NCBI GenBank assembly: GCA_036374995.1
Contig: DASUSS010000013.1
Coordinates: 62,001 to 126,000 of the forward strand
DNA length: 64,000 nucleotides
Source of the DNA: SH-MAG3 sp036374995
GTDB lineage: Bacteria; Gemmatimonadota; Gemmatimonadetes; Longimicrobiales; RSA9
Reading direction: 5' to 3'
Below the pieces are notes generated by a model that saw nothing but the letters and a program-made list of their open reading frames with translations, had not been told where the DNA came from and did no database searches. Below, one piece after another: positions 7,818 through 15,617 of this stretch. How positions within the stretch are numbered: position 1 is the first letter of the stretch; each line of letters begins with the position of its first letter. Made by a program: the position numbers and the translations under genes.

Positions 7818-8783
7818 ATGTCCGTCCCCTACGAGATGGCACCCTGCCCCGCGTGCTCGACCACGAGCGCGACCGTGATCGCCACGCGCGAGGAGGTCCG
7901 CGATGAGCTGGAGCAGCTGTGGAGCTTCCAGACCCGACGCCTCCACGGAAACACGCCGGCCGACCGCCTGTACGACCGCGTCGCGTTCTCCCAGGACCCG
8001 CCGCTCCGGCTCGTCCGCTGCGATGCCTGCGGGCTGCTCTACCGCAACCCGCGGGAGCGACCGGCCGCGCTGATCGAGACCTATCGCGACGACGCACCGA
8101 CCGAGCCGGCCATGCGCGCGCTGTTCGAGAACCAGAGGCGGAGCTATCGCACGCAGGTGCGGCGGCTCGTCGCGCTCGCCGGCACCGGCGCCGGACTCGA
8201 GGTCGGCAGCTACGTCGGCGCCTTCCTCGATGCCGCCCGCGACAGCGGCTGGGATTTCCGTGGTGTCGACGTGAACGAGACGGCGAACCGGTTCGCACGC
8301 GAGCGCGGACTCCGCGTGCAACGGGGATCGATCGAGGATTCGGCTGATGACGGAAGTTTCGATGCGGTGGTGTTCTGGAACTGCTTCGACCAGCTGCCCG
8401 ACCCGCGCGCTGCCGCCCTGGTGGCCCGCACCCGACTCAGGCGAGGCGGCTGGATCGCGGTCCGCGTGCCGAGCGGGGCGTTCTACGCCGCCTGGCGCGC
8501 GCGCCTTCGTTCACCGATGCGGCCGCTCGCGCGCGCACTCCTCGCGCACAACAACCTGCTCGGCTTTCCCTACCGGCACGGCTTCTCGCTCCACTCCCTC
8601 ACGCAGCTCCTCGAGCGCGCCGGATTCCGTATCGACCGTGTCTTCGGCGACACACTCGTGCCCACCGCCGATCGCTGGACCCGCACCTGGGCCCGCCTCG
8701 AACAGCGCGCCCTCAAGACCGCCCTGCGACCGCTGCCCGCGCGGCGTGCGCCCTGGCTCGAGCTGTATGGGCGAGCGCCTTAG
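7818..8783 (+). CDS. Class I SAM-dependent methyltransferase with N-terminal zinc-binding region
   Basis: 321 residues. The N-terminus carries two Cys pairs (CPAC at about residue 10, CDAC at about 69) expected to bind zinc, then a Rossmann methyltransferase domain. Motif I is GLEVGSYVGAFLDAARDSGW (about residue 127), then GVDVNETANRFA and FDAVVFWNCFDQLPDP (motif IV region). The C-terminal part (PFRYRHG-like FPYRHGFSLHSLTQLLERAGF) matches small-molecule or sugar methyltransferases of the Methyltransf_23 type. The substrate is unknown; such proteins often methylate saccharide or natural-product groups. The ribosome site is weak, and the gene begins just after the 14-bp repeat array, so expression may depend on that repeat region. 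Confidence 0.85.
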   Translation: MSVPYEMAPCPACSTTSATVIATREEVRDELEQLWSFQTRRLHGNTPADRLYDRVAFSQDPPLRLVRCDACGLLYRNPRERPAALIETYRDDAPTEPAMRALFENQRRSYRTQVRRLVALAGTGAGLEVGSYVGAFLDAARDSGWDFRGVDVNETANRFARERGLRVQRGSIEDSADDGSFDAVVFWNCFDQLPDPRAAALVARTRLRRGGWIAVRVPSGAFYAAWRARLRSPMRPLARALLAHNNLLGFPYRHGFSLHSLTQLLERAGFRIDRVFGDTLVPTADRWTRTWARLEQRALKTALRPLPARRAPWLELYGRAP

Positions 8784-8955
8784 CCGAGGCATCGCATTCC
8801 GGATCCGCACGACGCACCACCACCACCACTCCCGATGCGACCGCCGACTGCTCCGCGCTCGACTCCGCTACCACCCGCTGCTGTACGCTCACGGCCGCCG
8901 CAACCATCAGCCCGAAGACCGCAGCCAGCTTGATCGAAAGAAAACTCCGTCCCAT
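8713..8955 (-). CDS. Possible small secreted or membrane-anchored protein
   Basis: 80 residues from ATG 8955, preceded by GAGGGGAGC, a good ribosome site. Residues 6-29 form one hydrophobic stretch (SIKLAAVFGLMVAAAVSVQQ) that could be a signal peptide or anchor. The remainder is Ala/Val-rich, then Arg/Ala-rich. The last 71 bp overlap the 3' end of the methyltransferase on the other strand, which weakens the call. No family recognised. The longer frame to 9132 has a non-signal N-terminus and is not preferred. Confidence 0.4.
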   Translation of the reverse strand: MGRSFLSIKLAAVFGLMVAAAVSVQQRVVAESSAEQSAVASGVVVVVRRADPECDASAKALAHTARARAHAARAAVAGRS

Positions 8956-9160
8956 GCTCCCCTCTCCGCGTTCCCTGTTGGCTCTTTGGACACCGTTCGC
9001 ACGCCGACCGTTGCATGAATGCTCCGTGCCGAAACCGCCCGCTCGCTTCAACTCGTTGTACCTGTTGCGCTTGAGTCGAACCGCCGCACCGCGACCGCCA
9101 CCGCCCGATGCGCCATTCGTGACGCACGCCATCCCGCAACCGGACAGTCCCGCGTTCCCC

Positions 9161-9190
9161 TTGACAGTCTATGGAAGACACCTTACCTAT
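9161..9190 (+). promoter_or_regulatory. Candidate sigma-70-type promoter of the PadR-permease operon
   Basis: A perfect -35 hexamer TTGACA at 9161-9166 is followed, 17-18 bp later, by TACCTAT at 9184-9190 as a degenerate -10. It lies 35-60 bp upstream of the PadR start. The spacing and the exact -35 support it; the -10 is poor. Confidence 0.5.
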
Positions 9191-9224
9191 CCGCCATGAA
9201 ACGGCCGGGCAAAGGAGAATGCCG

Positions 9225-9554
9225 ATGAAGGTCGACCTGCTGCAGGGCACGCTCGACATGCTGATCCTGAAGGCTTTGAGCTGGGGGTCGATGCACGGTT
9301 ACGAGGTGACGCGCTGGCTGGAGGAGCAGTCGGGCGCTGCGCTCCGGATCGAAGAGGGCTCGCTGTATCCGGCGCTGCACCGGCTGGCGCGACGGGGTCT
9401 GGTGAAGGCGGAGTGGGGAGTGTCGGAGAACAACCGGCGGGCGAAGTACTACACGCTGACGGCGGAGGGGCGGCGGCAGCTGCGTGCGGAGACGCAGTCG
9501 TGGGCGATGTTTTCCGCGGTCGTCGGCCGAGTGCTGGCCGCGACTCCGGCGTAA
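9225..9554 (+). CDS. PadR-family transcriptional regulator
   Basis: 109 residues from ATG 9225, with AGGAG 7 nt upstream; the ATG at 9219 is too close to that site. The protein starts with the PadR signature KVDLLQGTLDMLILKALSWGSMHGYEVTRWLEE and continues with the winged-helix segment IEEGSLYPALHRLARRGLVKAEW and YYTLTAEGRRQL. It is a short PadR with only a brief C-terminal helix for dimerisation. It is followed after 19 bp by an ADOP-type permease, the standard PadR-permease pairing in Acidobacteriota and Gemmatimonadota, so it probably autoregulates this operon. The effector is unknown. Confidence 0.93.
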   Translation: MKVDLLQGTLDMLILKALSWGSMHGYEVTRWLEEQSGAALRIEEGSLYPALHRLARRGLVKAEWGVSENNRRAKYYTLTAEGRRQLRAETQSWAMFSAVVGRVLAATPA

Positions 9555-9573
9555 CGGATCGGGGGGGTGGACG

Positions 9574-12282
9574 ATGGGGTGGATTCCGGATCGTTATCGG
9601 GAGCTGCGATCGCTGCTGCGTCAGGATCGCATCGAGGATGAAGTGGACGAGGAGCTGCGGCTGCATCTGGCGCTGCGGATCGCGGACCTGGAAGCGGCGG
9701 GGCTGAGTGCAGCGGCGGCGCACGAGGAGGCGCTTCGCCGTTTTGGCGATGTGTCTGCGGTACAGCGTGAGACGTACGGGATCGATCGAGGGATTCAGCG
9801 GGAGCGACGTCGGATGGAGATCACGGATGCGGTGCGGCGCGAGGTGCGGCAGGCGATTCGCTCGCTGAAGCATGCGCCGGTGTTCACGACGGTAGCGGTG
9901 CTCACGCTGGCGCTCGGAATCGGCGCGACGACGGCGATCTTCACGCTGATCGATTCGATCGTGCTGCGTCCGCTTCCGTATCCGTCGCAGGATCGGCTGG
10001 TGCAGGTAGCGCATCTTGCGCCGAAGGTGGGCGAGGCGGAGTGGGGCAACTCGGTCGCGAGCTATTTCTTCTACCTGGACAACAACCGCGCACTGGACGA
10101 GATGGGCGCGTACGCCCAGTGGGCGGTGACGATCTCGGGGGACACGGACGCGGAGCGGGTGGAGGGCGCGCGCGTCAGTGTCTCGTTGCTGCGCCTGCTG
10201 GGCGCGCGTCCCGCGTACGGTCGTCTGCTGACGGACGAGGACGACACGCCGGGCGCGCCGCCGGTAGCCTTGCTCAGTCACGAGCTGTGGACGAGCCGGT
10301 ACGGCCGGGATCCGGACGTGGTCGGCCGCACGGTGAGCCTGAACGGTGTTGCGCACGAGATCGTGGGTGTGCTGGAGCCGCGTTTCCGGCTGCCTGCTCA
10401 TGAGACGCGGGTCTGGACGGCCATCCGCCTGGACCGCTCTCTCGAGCCGGTGAACTGGCACTATGTCGGGGCATACGGCCGTCTTCGCCCCGGTACCACC
10501 GTCGGGGCGGCGTCGTCGGAGATCCAGCGGCTGACGGAGCGCCTGCCCGAGGAGTTCCCCGGAGCATACGGCGGCGGGTTCATGGAGGGTTCCGGGTTCC
10601 GGGCATCCGTGACGCCCGTGCGCGAACAGATTCTGGGCAGCATCGACCGGGTGCTGTGGATGCTGTTCGGCGCGGTCGGCCTCGTGCTGCTGATCGCGTG
10701 TGCGAACGTCGGCAACCTGCTGCTCGTGCGCGCGGAGACACGGCGTCGCGAGCTCGCGCTGCGCACCGCGCTCGGTGCCGAGCGCGCGCACCTCGCCGTG
10801 CACTACCTCGCGGAGAGTCTGATCCTCGCGCTCGGCGCCAGCGTGATCGGTGCGGCGCTCGCGTACGCCGGCGTGAAGCTGCTCGTTGCGCTCGCGCCCG
10901 TGACCGTGCCGCGGCTCGATGAGGTCGCGCTCGGCTGGCGCTCACTGGGATTCACGGCCGGCGTCGCACTCCTCACCGGTGTCGTGTTCGGGCTCGTGCC
11001 CGTGCTTCGTGCGCGCGCCGACTTCGCCGAGCTGCGCGAGGGCGGCCGCGGATCGACTCCGTCCCGCGAGCGCCAGCTCATCCGCGGCAGTCTCGTGGTC
11101 GGTCAGGTCGGCATGGCGCTCGTCCTGCTCGCGGCCGGCGCACTCATGTTCCAGAGCCTGCTCAACCTGCGCGGCGTCCGCTCCGGCATCGATCCGGAGA
11201 ACGTGCTGACGTTCCAGACCTACACTCCCCGCGCCCGTTACGACGACGACGCCATCGTGCGGTTCCACCGCGAGCTGTCGGACCGCATCCGCGGCCTGCC
11301 GGGCGTGACGCAGGTCGGCGCGACGACGCGCGTGCCCCTATCGCCGGTCGGCCTCAACTGCTCGCACACGGATGTGGAAGGTCGCGTCTACCGTGCCGAT
11401 CAGGAGCGCTCGTGCCTGCCGACGATCCACGTGCTGCCCGGCTACTTCGAGGCGATGGGCATCCCGATCGTGAGCGGTCGCGCGTTCACCTGGGACGACA
11501 CGGAGCGGCGCACCGGCGCCGCCATCGTCAGTCGCGCTCTGGCTGGGCGTTTGTGGCCGGACCAGGACCCGATCGGCAGGGGCGTCATCTCCTACCAGAA
11601 CGGCCCGCCCTGGTACCGCGTGGTCGGCGTAGCGGAAGACGTGCGGAGCGATGGACTCGAGAAGCCGCCGATCGAGGCGGTCTACTATCCGACGACCCCC
11701 ATGGCCGGCGCGTACGTCACCAGCCACCCGTTCCCGGAGATCCAGTTCACCGTAAAGGTGGAGGGCTTGGATGCGGCATCCCTGGAGTCGCCGATCCGCG
11801 ATCTGATCCGCAGCATGGATCCGGAGGTGCCGCTGGCGAGTGTGCGGACCATGAGGGACATCGTGAACCGGTCCGAGCAGATGGCGCGCACGTCGTTCAT
11901 GATGCTGCTGCTCGGGATCGCCGCGACGATGGCGCTGTTCCTGAGTGCAGTCGGCCTGTACGGCGTGATCGCTTATCTCGTCGGTCGCCGCCGCGGCGAG
12001 ATCGGTGTGCGCATGGCGCTCGGCGCTCGCGTCGGCCAGGTCGTGCGGATGGTCATCGCGCAGTCCGTCACGCTGGCAGGCATCGGCGTCGTGATCGGCG
12101 TCGGGGCCGCGCTCCTCACCACGCGTGCTCTCGAGTCGCTGCTGTTCGAGGTGCGGCCCGGCGATCCGCGACTCCTGCTGCTCGTCAGCGCGGTCCTGCT
12201 GCTCGTCGCGCTGCTCGCGAGTCTCGTCCCGGCGCGGCGCGCGGCGCGCACCGATCCATCCGCCGCCCTTCGCGCCGACTAG
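9574..12282 (+). CDS. ADOP-family ABC transporter permease (MacB/FtsX-like, duplicated)
   Basis: 902 residues from ATG 9574 (GGGGGGTGG upstream). Residues 1-75 are the cytoplasmic prefix seen in ADOP permeases (EDEVDEELRLHLALRIADLEAAG...ALRRFGDV). A first transmembrane helix (FTTVAVLTLALGIGATTAIFTLIDSIVLRPLPY) precedes a periplasmic MacB_PCD domain, then three helices of an FtsX domain (from about VLWMLFGAVGLVLLIACANVGNLLLV). The whole PCD-FtsX unit is repeated, ending with VALLASLVPARRAARTDPSAALRAD. No ATPase is encoded next to it, hence 'orphan'. ADOP proteins are thought to work with an unlinked MacB-type ATPase in envelope export or mechanotransmission. PadR immediately upstream is the likely regulator. 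Confidence 0.93.
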   Translation: MGWIPDRYRELRSLLRQDRIEDEVDEELRLHLALRIADLEAAGLSAAAAHEEALRRFGDVSAVQRETYGIDRGIQRERRRMEITDAVRREVRQAIRSLKHAPVFTTVAVLTLALGIGATTAIFTLIDSIVLRPLPYPSQDRLVQVAHLAPKVGEAEWGNSVASYFFYLDNNRALDEMGAYAQWAVTISGDTDAERVEGARVSVSLLRLLGARPAYGRLLTDEDDTPGAPPVALLSHELWTSRYGRDPDVVGRTVSLNGVAHEIVGVLEPRFRLPAHETRVWTAIRLDRSLEPVNWHYVGAYGRLRPGTTVGAASSEIQRLTERLPEEFPGAYGGGFMEGSGFRASVTPVREQILGSIDRVLWMLFGAVGLVLLIACANVGNLLLVRAETRRRELALRTALGAERAHLAVHYLAESLILALGASVIGAALAYAGVKLLVALAPVTVPRLDEVALGWRSLGFTAGVALLTGVVFGLVPVLRARADFAELREGGRGSTPSRERQLIRGSLVVGQVGMALVLLAAGALMFQSLLNLRGVRSGIDPENVLTFQTYTPRARYDDDAIVRFHRELSDRIRGLPGVTQVGATTRVPLSPVGLNCSHTDVEGRVYRADQERSCLPTIHVLPGYFEAMGIPIVSGRAFTWDDTERRTGAAIVSRALAGRLWPDQDPIGRGVISYQNGPPWYRVVGVAEDVRSDGLEKPPIEAVYYPTTPMAGAYVTSHPFPEIQFTVKVEGLDAASLESPIRDLIRSMDPEVPLASVRTMRDIVNRSEQMARTSFMMLLLGIAATMALFLSAVGLYGVIAYLVGRRRGEIGVRMALGARVGQVVRMVIAQSVTLAGIGVVIGVGAALLTTRALESLLFEVRPGDPRLLLLVSAVLLLVALLASLVPARRAARTDPSAALRAD

Positions 12283-12385
12283 CCGGCGCGGTGGAACCGT
12301 TCACGGCGCCTCCGGAGTATTGACTGGGGATGAGCACCAGCGTCTGAGCTGCGGCTTTCATACCTCGGCGATTCGGAGGACATAC

Positions 12386-13426
12386 ATGCGCAGGACTGCA
12401 ACGGCGTTCGCGCTCGCGGGCGTACTCGGTCTCGGCATCGGTGCCGGCCAGGCGATGGTCGGCACCGATACCGCTCTCGGCAGCGCCGCGCCCGCCTGGG
12501 CCGGCGATCTCCAGACACCGGAACAGACGGTGATCGACGTGACCCGGCGGATTTCGCCGGCCGTCGTCAGCATCGCCGCGCGCGGCGGTTCCGGCTCGGG
12601 TGTCGTGATCCGTGAGGATGGAGTGATCCTCACGAATGCACACGTCGTCGGGAACTCGAGGACGGTCGAGGTGCGGCTGGCGAATGGCGACTCGCTGCGC
12701 GGCGAAGTCATGGGTCGCGCGCCGGACATCGACCTCGCCGTCGTGCGCGTGAACGCGCGCAACCTGCCGGCGGCGCCGCTCGGCGATTCCGATCGGCTGC
12801 AGGTCGGCCAGGCGGCCATCGCGATCGGCAACCCGCTCGGCTTCGAGCGCACCGTCACGACCGGCGTCGTCTCCGCACTCAACCGCACGCTTCGCGGCGA
12901 GCGTGGCATGTACCTCGACGAGCTGATTCAGACGGATGCCGCGATCAACCCCGGCAACTCCGGCGGCCCGCTGCTCGACTCGCGCGGCCGCGTGATCGGC
13001 ATCAACACGGCCGTGCTCCGCAGCACTCCGGTCGGGCAGCCCGTCGTCGGTATCGGTTTCGCGATTCCGATCAATCTCGGACGCGACATCGCCGAGCAGC
13101 TCCTGACGACCGGGCGCGTGACCCGCGCCTTCCTCGGCATCCGCCACGTCGGCGTGTATCCGGAGCTGGTCGCGCAGTTCCGGCTGCCGGCGCGTGAGGG
13201 CGTGCTCGTCGTGGAGGTGCAGCCGGGCACGCCCGCCGACCGCGCCGGCCTGCGTCAGGGCGACATCATCACGCGCATGGCCGGCAGCGAGGTCACGGAC
13301 GAAGGCGATCTGGCCCGCGTCATCCGCGGCAGCAGCCCCGGCCAGACCATCGAGATCTCCGGTGTGCGCGCGAACGGCGAGCGTTTCAGCGTCCGCGCGC
13401 GTCTCGGCGAGACGGCACTGCGCTGA
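12386..13426 (+). CDS. Secreted HtrA/DegP-like S1C serine protease with PDZ domain
   Basis: 346 residues from ATG 12386, with GGAGGA 5 nt upstream. The signal peptide or anchor is residues 1-35 or so. The trypsin-like domain shows the full catalytic triad: His86 in TNAHVV, Asp116 in DIDLAVV and Ser192 in NPGNSGGPLLD. A single PDZ domain follows (EGVLVVEVQPGTPADRAGLRQGDIITRM, about residues 265-340). Having one PDZ puts it nearer DegS/HhoA than DegP. It is expected to degrade or sense misfolded envelope proteins. It lies 103 bp after the ADOP permease, so it may have its own promoter. Confidence 0.93.
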   Translation: MRRTATAFALAGVLGLGIGAGQAMVGTDTALGSAAPAWAGDLQTPEQTVIDVTRRISPAVVSIAARGGSGSGVVIREDGVILTNAHVVGNSRTVEVRLANGDSLRGEVMGRAPDIDLAVVRVNARNLPAAPLGDSDRLQVGQAAIAIGNPLGFERTVTTGVVSALNRTLRGERGMYLDELIQTDAAINPGNSGGPLLDSRGRVIGINTAVLRSTPVGQPVVGIGFAIPINLGRDIAEQLLTTGRVTRAFLGIRHVGVYPELVAQFRLPAREGVLVVEVQPGTPADRAGLRQGDIITRMAGSEVTDEGDLARVIRGSSPGQTIEISGVRANGERFSVRARLGETALR

Positions 13427-13448
13427 ATGGACGCGTAGCGCACAGCAC

Positions 13449-13489
13449 CACGGGCGAAGCCCGGGGATGTCCGAGCGGAGTGACGTGCA
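13449..13489. repeat. REP-like palindromic repeat, copy 1
   Basis: Contains the perfect hairpin CGGGC-GAA-GCCCG (13451-13463), followed by GGGATGTCCGAGCG. A related sequence with the same hairpin core occurs at 14143-14183, on the other side of the TerB-like gene. It lies between convergent genes and may act as a terminator. Confidence 0.5.
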
Positions 13490-13558
13490 CCACGGCTGCG
13501 CACGACGACGTCCTCGGGCGGATGGATTGACGTCCGGCAGGGGTGAGACGCGCGGCGG

Positions 13559-14038
13559 TCAGTCCAGCTGGGATGCCGCGCGCTTGCGCGCACTCGAGAG
13601 GTAGCCCGGCTCGAGGTCGAGCAGGTTCGCGATCTTGCGCAGCATGTAGCTCTCGTGCCGCTGCACGTCGCCATCCGTGAGCACCAGACCCCACATGATC
13701 TCGGCAAGCAGTGTCTTCTGGCCGAGGTCGTAGTTGTCGCGGATCAGCGACGTGAACTGGTAGAGATCGATCGCGCGTGAGCGCTCCGCCTCCGCCAGCT
13801 CGATGAGTGCATTGGCCGTCTCCTCGTCGAGATCGAAGTGACGCTGCATCACCGCCTCGATGTGCGTCCGCTCCGCGTCGGAGAACGCATCGTCGGCATA
13901 GGCGATCTCGAGCAGGAGCGCGCATGCTGCCACGTGCAGCTTCTGGCGTTCGTCTTCCGCATCCATCTTCGCCTGCGCTTTTTCATCCATCTGTCCCGGC
14001 GCCATGTGCTCGGCGAAGAACTGCCGGATCGACTCCAT
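13559..14038 (-). CDS. TerB-like (tellurite-resistance fold) protein
   Basis: 159 residues from ATG 14038, with GGGAGG 8 nt upstream; the longer frame to 14128 has no signal or domain in the extra part. All-helical TerB-type domain: KLHVAACALLLEIAYADDAFSDAERTHIEAVMQRHFDL, with the acidic ADDxFSDxER metal-binding-like turn, and a second similar turn at MWGLVLTDGDVQRHESYMLRKIANLL. TerB-like proteins are cytoplasmic or membrane-associated and are linked to stress responses and metal binding. No ter operon partners are present, so a tellurite role is not implied. Confidence 0.88.
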   Translation of the reverse strand: MESIRQFFAEHMAPGQMDEKAQAKMDAEDERQKLHVAACALLLEIAYADDAFSDAERTHIEAVMQRHFDLDEETANALIELAEAERSRAIDLYQFTSLIRDNYDLGQKTLLAEIMWGLVLTDGDVQRHESYMLRKIANLLDLEPGYLSSARKRAASQLD

Positions 14039-14142
14039 CAATGCGACCTCCCGGAGCTGGGTACTGCGGGAATGTGGGTGCCGTGCCGCCTTCGCGCCAG
14101 ATACGGCGGCATGGGCGGCGGCGTTCATGCGCCGCGAGTTCC

Positions 14143-14183
14143 GCAGGGGCGAAGCCCCGAGGACTGCCCGAGCGCCGCGTGAA
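14143..14183. repeat. REP-like palindromic repeat, copy 2
   Basis: Hairpin GGGGC-GAA-GCCCC at 14146-14158, followed by GAGGACTGCCCGAGCG, related to the repeat at 13449-13489. It lies between the dipeptidase stop and the TerB-like start. Confidence 0.5.
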
Positions 14184-14218
14184 CGCCGTCGTCCGTGCCG
14201 CCCGATCGCGGCCGAACG

Positions 14219-15472
14219 TCACGATCCGGTGGCAGCCACCCGCTCGACCTCGCGCCAGACGCGGAGCAGGTTGCCACCCCAGAGCTTCCGGATGTCCTCC
14301 TCGGAGTAGCCGCGGCGCACCAGCTCGAGCGTGATGTTGAACGTTTCGGCCGCGTTCGACCAGCCCCGCACACCGCCGCCGCCGTCGAAGTCGGAGCTGA
14401 TGCCGACGTGGTCGATGCCGATCAGCTTCACGGCATAATCGATGTGATCGGCGAAGTCGCTGATGCCGGCGGACGGCCATTTCTCCTCGATCTCCGCCAT
14501 CGCCTCCTGATAGCGGGCGCGCGTGGCTTCGTCGGCGTTCTGCATGCCGCCCCGTCCGCCGCCGATGCCGAGCTGCTCTCGCAGTGCCTGGATCGCCCGC
14601 TGACGTTCCGGCGGCGTTTCCCTCACGTAGCTCGGGAACGCCACGACCTGCATGACGCCACCCGTTGCTGCCAGCGCGCGCATCATCTCGTCGTCCATGT
14701 TGCGCTCGATGCCGGTGAGCGCACGGGCGCTGGAGTGCGACGCGATGATCGGTGCGCGGCTGATTCGTGCCGCGTGCAGTGCCGCCGCCTTCGAGATGTG
14801 TGACACGTCGACCATGATGCCGAGCCGGTTCATCTCCGCGACCACCTGTTCGCCGAACGGGCTCAGCCCGTTGTGCTCGAAGCCGGTGTCGCCACTGCGC
14901 TCGCTCGGCTGCCACGAGTCGGCAATGTCGTTGTTGCCGTTGTGCGCGAGTGTCATGTAGCGCGCGCCGAGGGCGTGGTACTTCTCCAGTAGCGACAGGT
15001 CGCGACCGATGACGTAGCCGTTCTCGATCCCGATCGCCGCAACCAGTCTGCCGCTGCGGTGGATCCGCTCCACGTCATCCGCACTCAGCGCGAGGCCGAT
15101 CCGGTCGGGACACAGCTCCGAGGTCAGGCGATGGATCGCCTCGAACTTCTGCATCGCCTGCTGCTGCGCCCGCGCGTAGTTCTCCTCCGTGCGCGGCGTC
15201 TGGCCGACGTAGACGATCAGGAAGGCGACATCGAGCCCGCCCTCCGTCATCTTCGGGATGTCTACCTGCATGCGCGTACCGGTGCACGGGTTCATCTCCG
15301 CCGTCGCGTAGTTGCCCGGGATGTCGTCGTGCGTATCGATCGTGATCACCGCATCGTGGATGCGGCGCGCGCGCTCGATGAGCGCAGGGTCATCGCCGGC
15401 CTGGGCCGCGAGCGGCGCGGCGGAGGCGGCGAGGAGAACGGCCGGGACGAAGCGGCGCAGGGCAGCACGCAT
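14219..15472 (-). CDS. Secreted membrane dipeptidase (peptidase family M19)
   Basis: 417 residues from ATG 15472 (GGAGG 7 nt upstream), with signal peptide MRAALRRFVPAVLLAASAAP. Renal-dipeptidase fold: zinc ligands His48 and Asp50 in TIDTHDDIPGN, a bridging Glu in AAIGIENGY, His in MVDVSHISKAA and in IIASHSSARAL, and Asp in GISSDFDGGGG. All expected ligands of the binuclear site are visible. The family hydrolyses dipeptides, some with a D-residue, and beta-lactams. Located in the periplasm. It is divergent from the PIG-L gene; the 145-bp intergenic region should hold both promoters. Confidence 0.95.
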   Translation of the reverse strand: MRAALRRFVPAVLLAASAAPLAAQAGDDPALIERARRIHDAVITIDTHDDIPGNYATAEMNPCTGTRMQVDIPKMTEGGLDVAFLIVYVGQTPRTEENYARAQQQAMQKFEAIHRLTSELCPDRIGLALSADDVERIHRSGRLVAAIGIENGYVIGRDLSLLEKYHALGARYMTLAHNGNNDIADSWQPSERSGDTGFEHNGLSPFGEQVVAEMNRLGIMVDVSHISKAAALHAARISRAPIIASHSSARALTGIERNMDDEMMRALAATGGVMQVVAFPSYVRETPPERQRAIQALREQLGIGGGRGGMQNADEATRARYQEAMAEIEEKWPSAGISDFADHIDYAVKLIGIDHVGISSDFDGGGGVRGWSNAAETFNITLELVRRGYSEEDIRKLWGGNLLRVWREVERVAATGS

Positions 15473-15617
15473 CGGGGAACCTCCGTGGGGACGGGATGGT
15501 ACGCGGTCCGTCAATGTACGGCGGCGGCCCCGCGCTCGCCAAGGCACGGCAGGCCGGCTTGCCCGCGAGCGGGGCGTCCGGTTATGTAACGTGCACACCC
15601 GACCTCCAGGAGATCGC

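Noticed and set aside
9187..10803. 538-codon minus-strand frame
   Set aside because: Antisense to PadR and the ADOP permease, both unmistakable. The composition is Arg/Pro/Ala-rich and no domain is visible.
12125..13426. Longer 433-codon version of the HtrA-like protease
   Set aside because: The added 87 residues overlap the permease end and lack a signal sequence. ATG 12386 has a strong ribosome site and a signal peptide.
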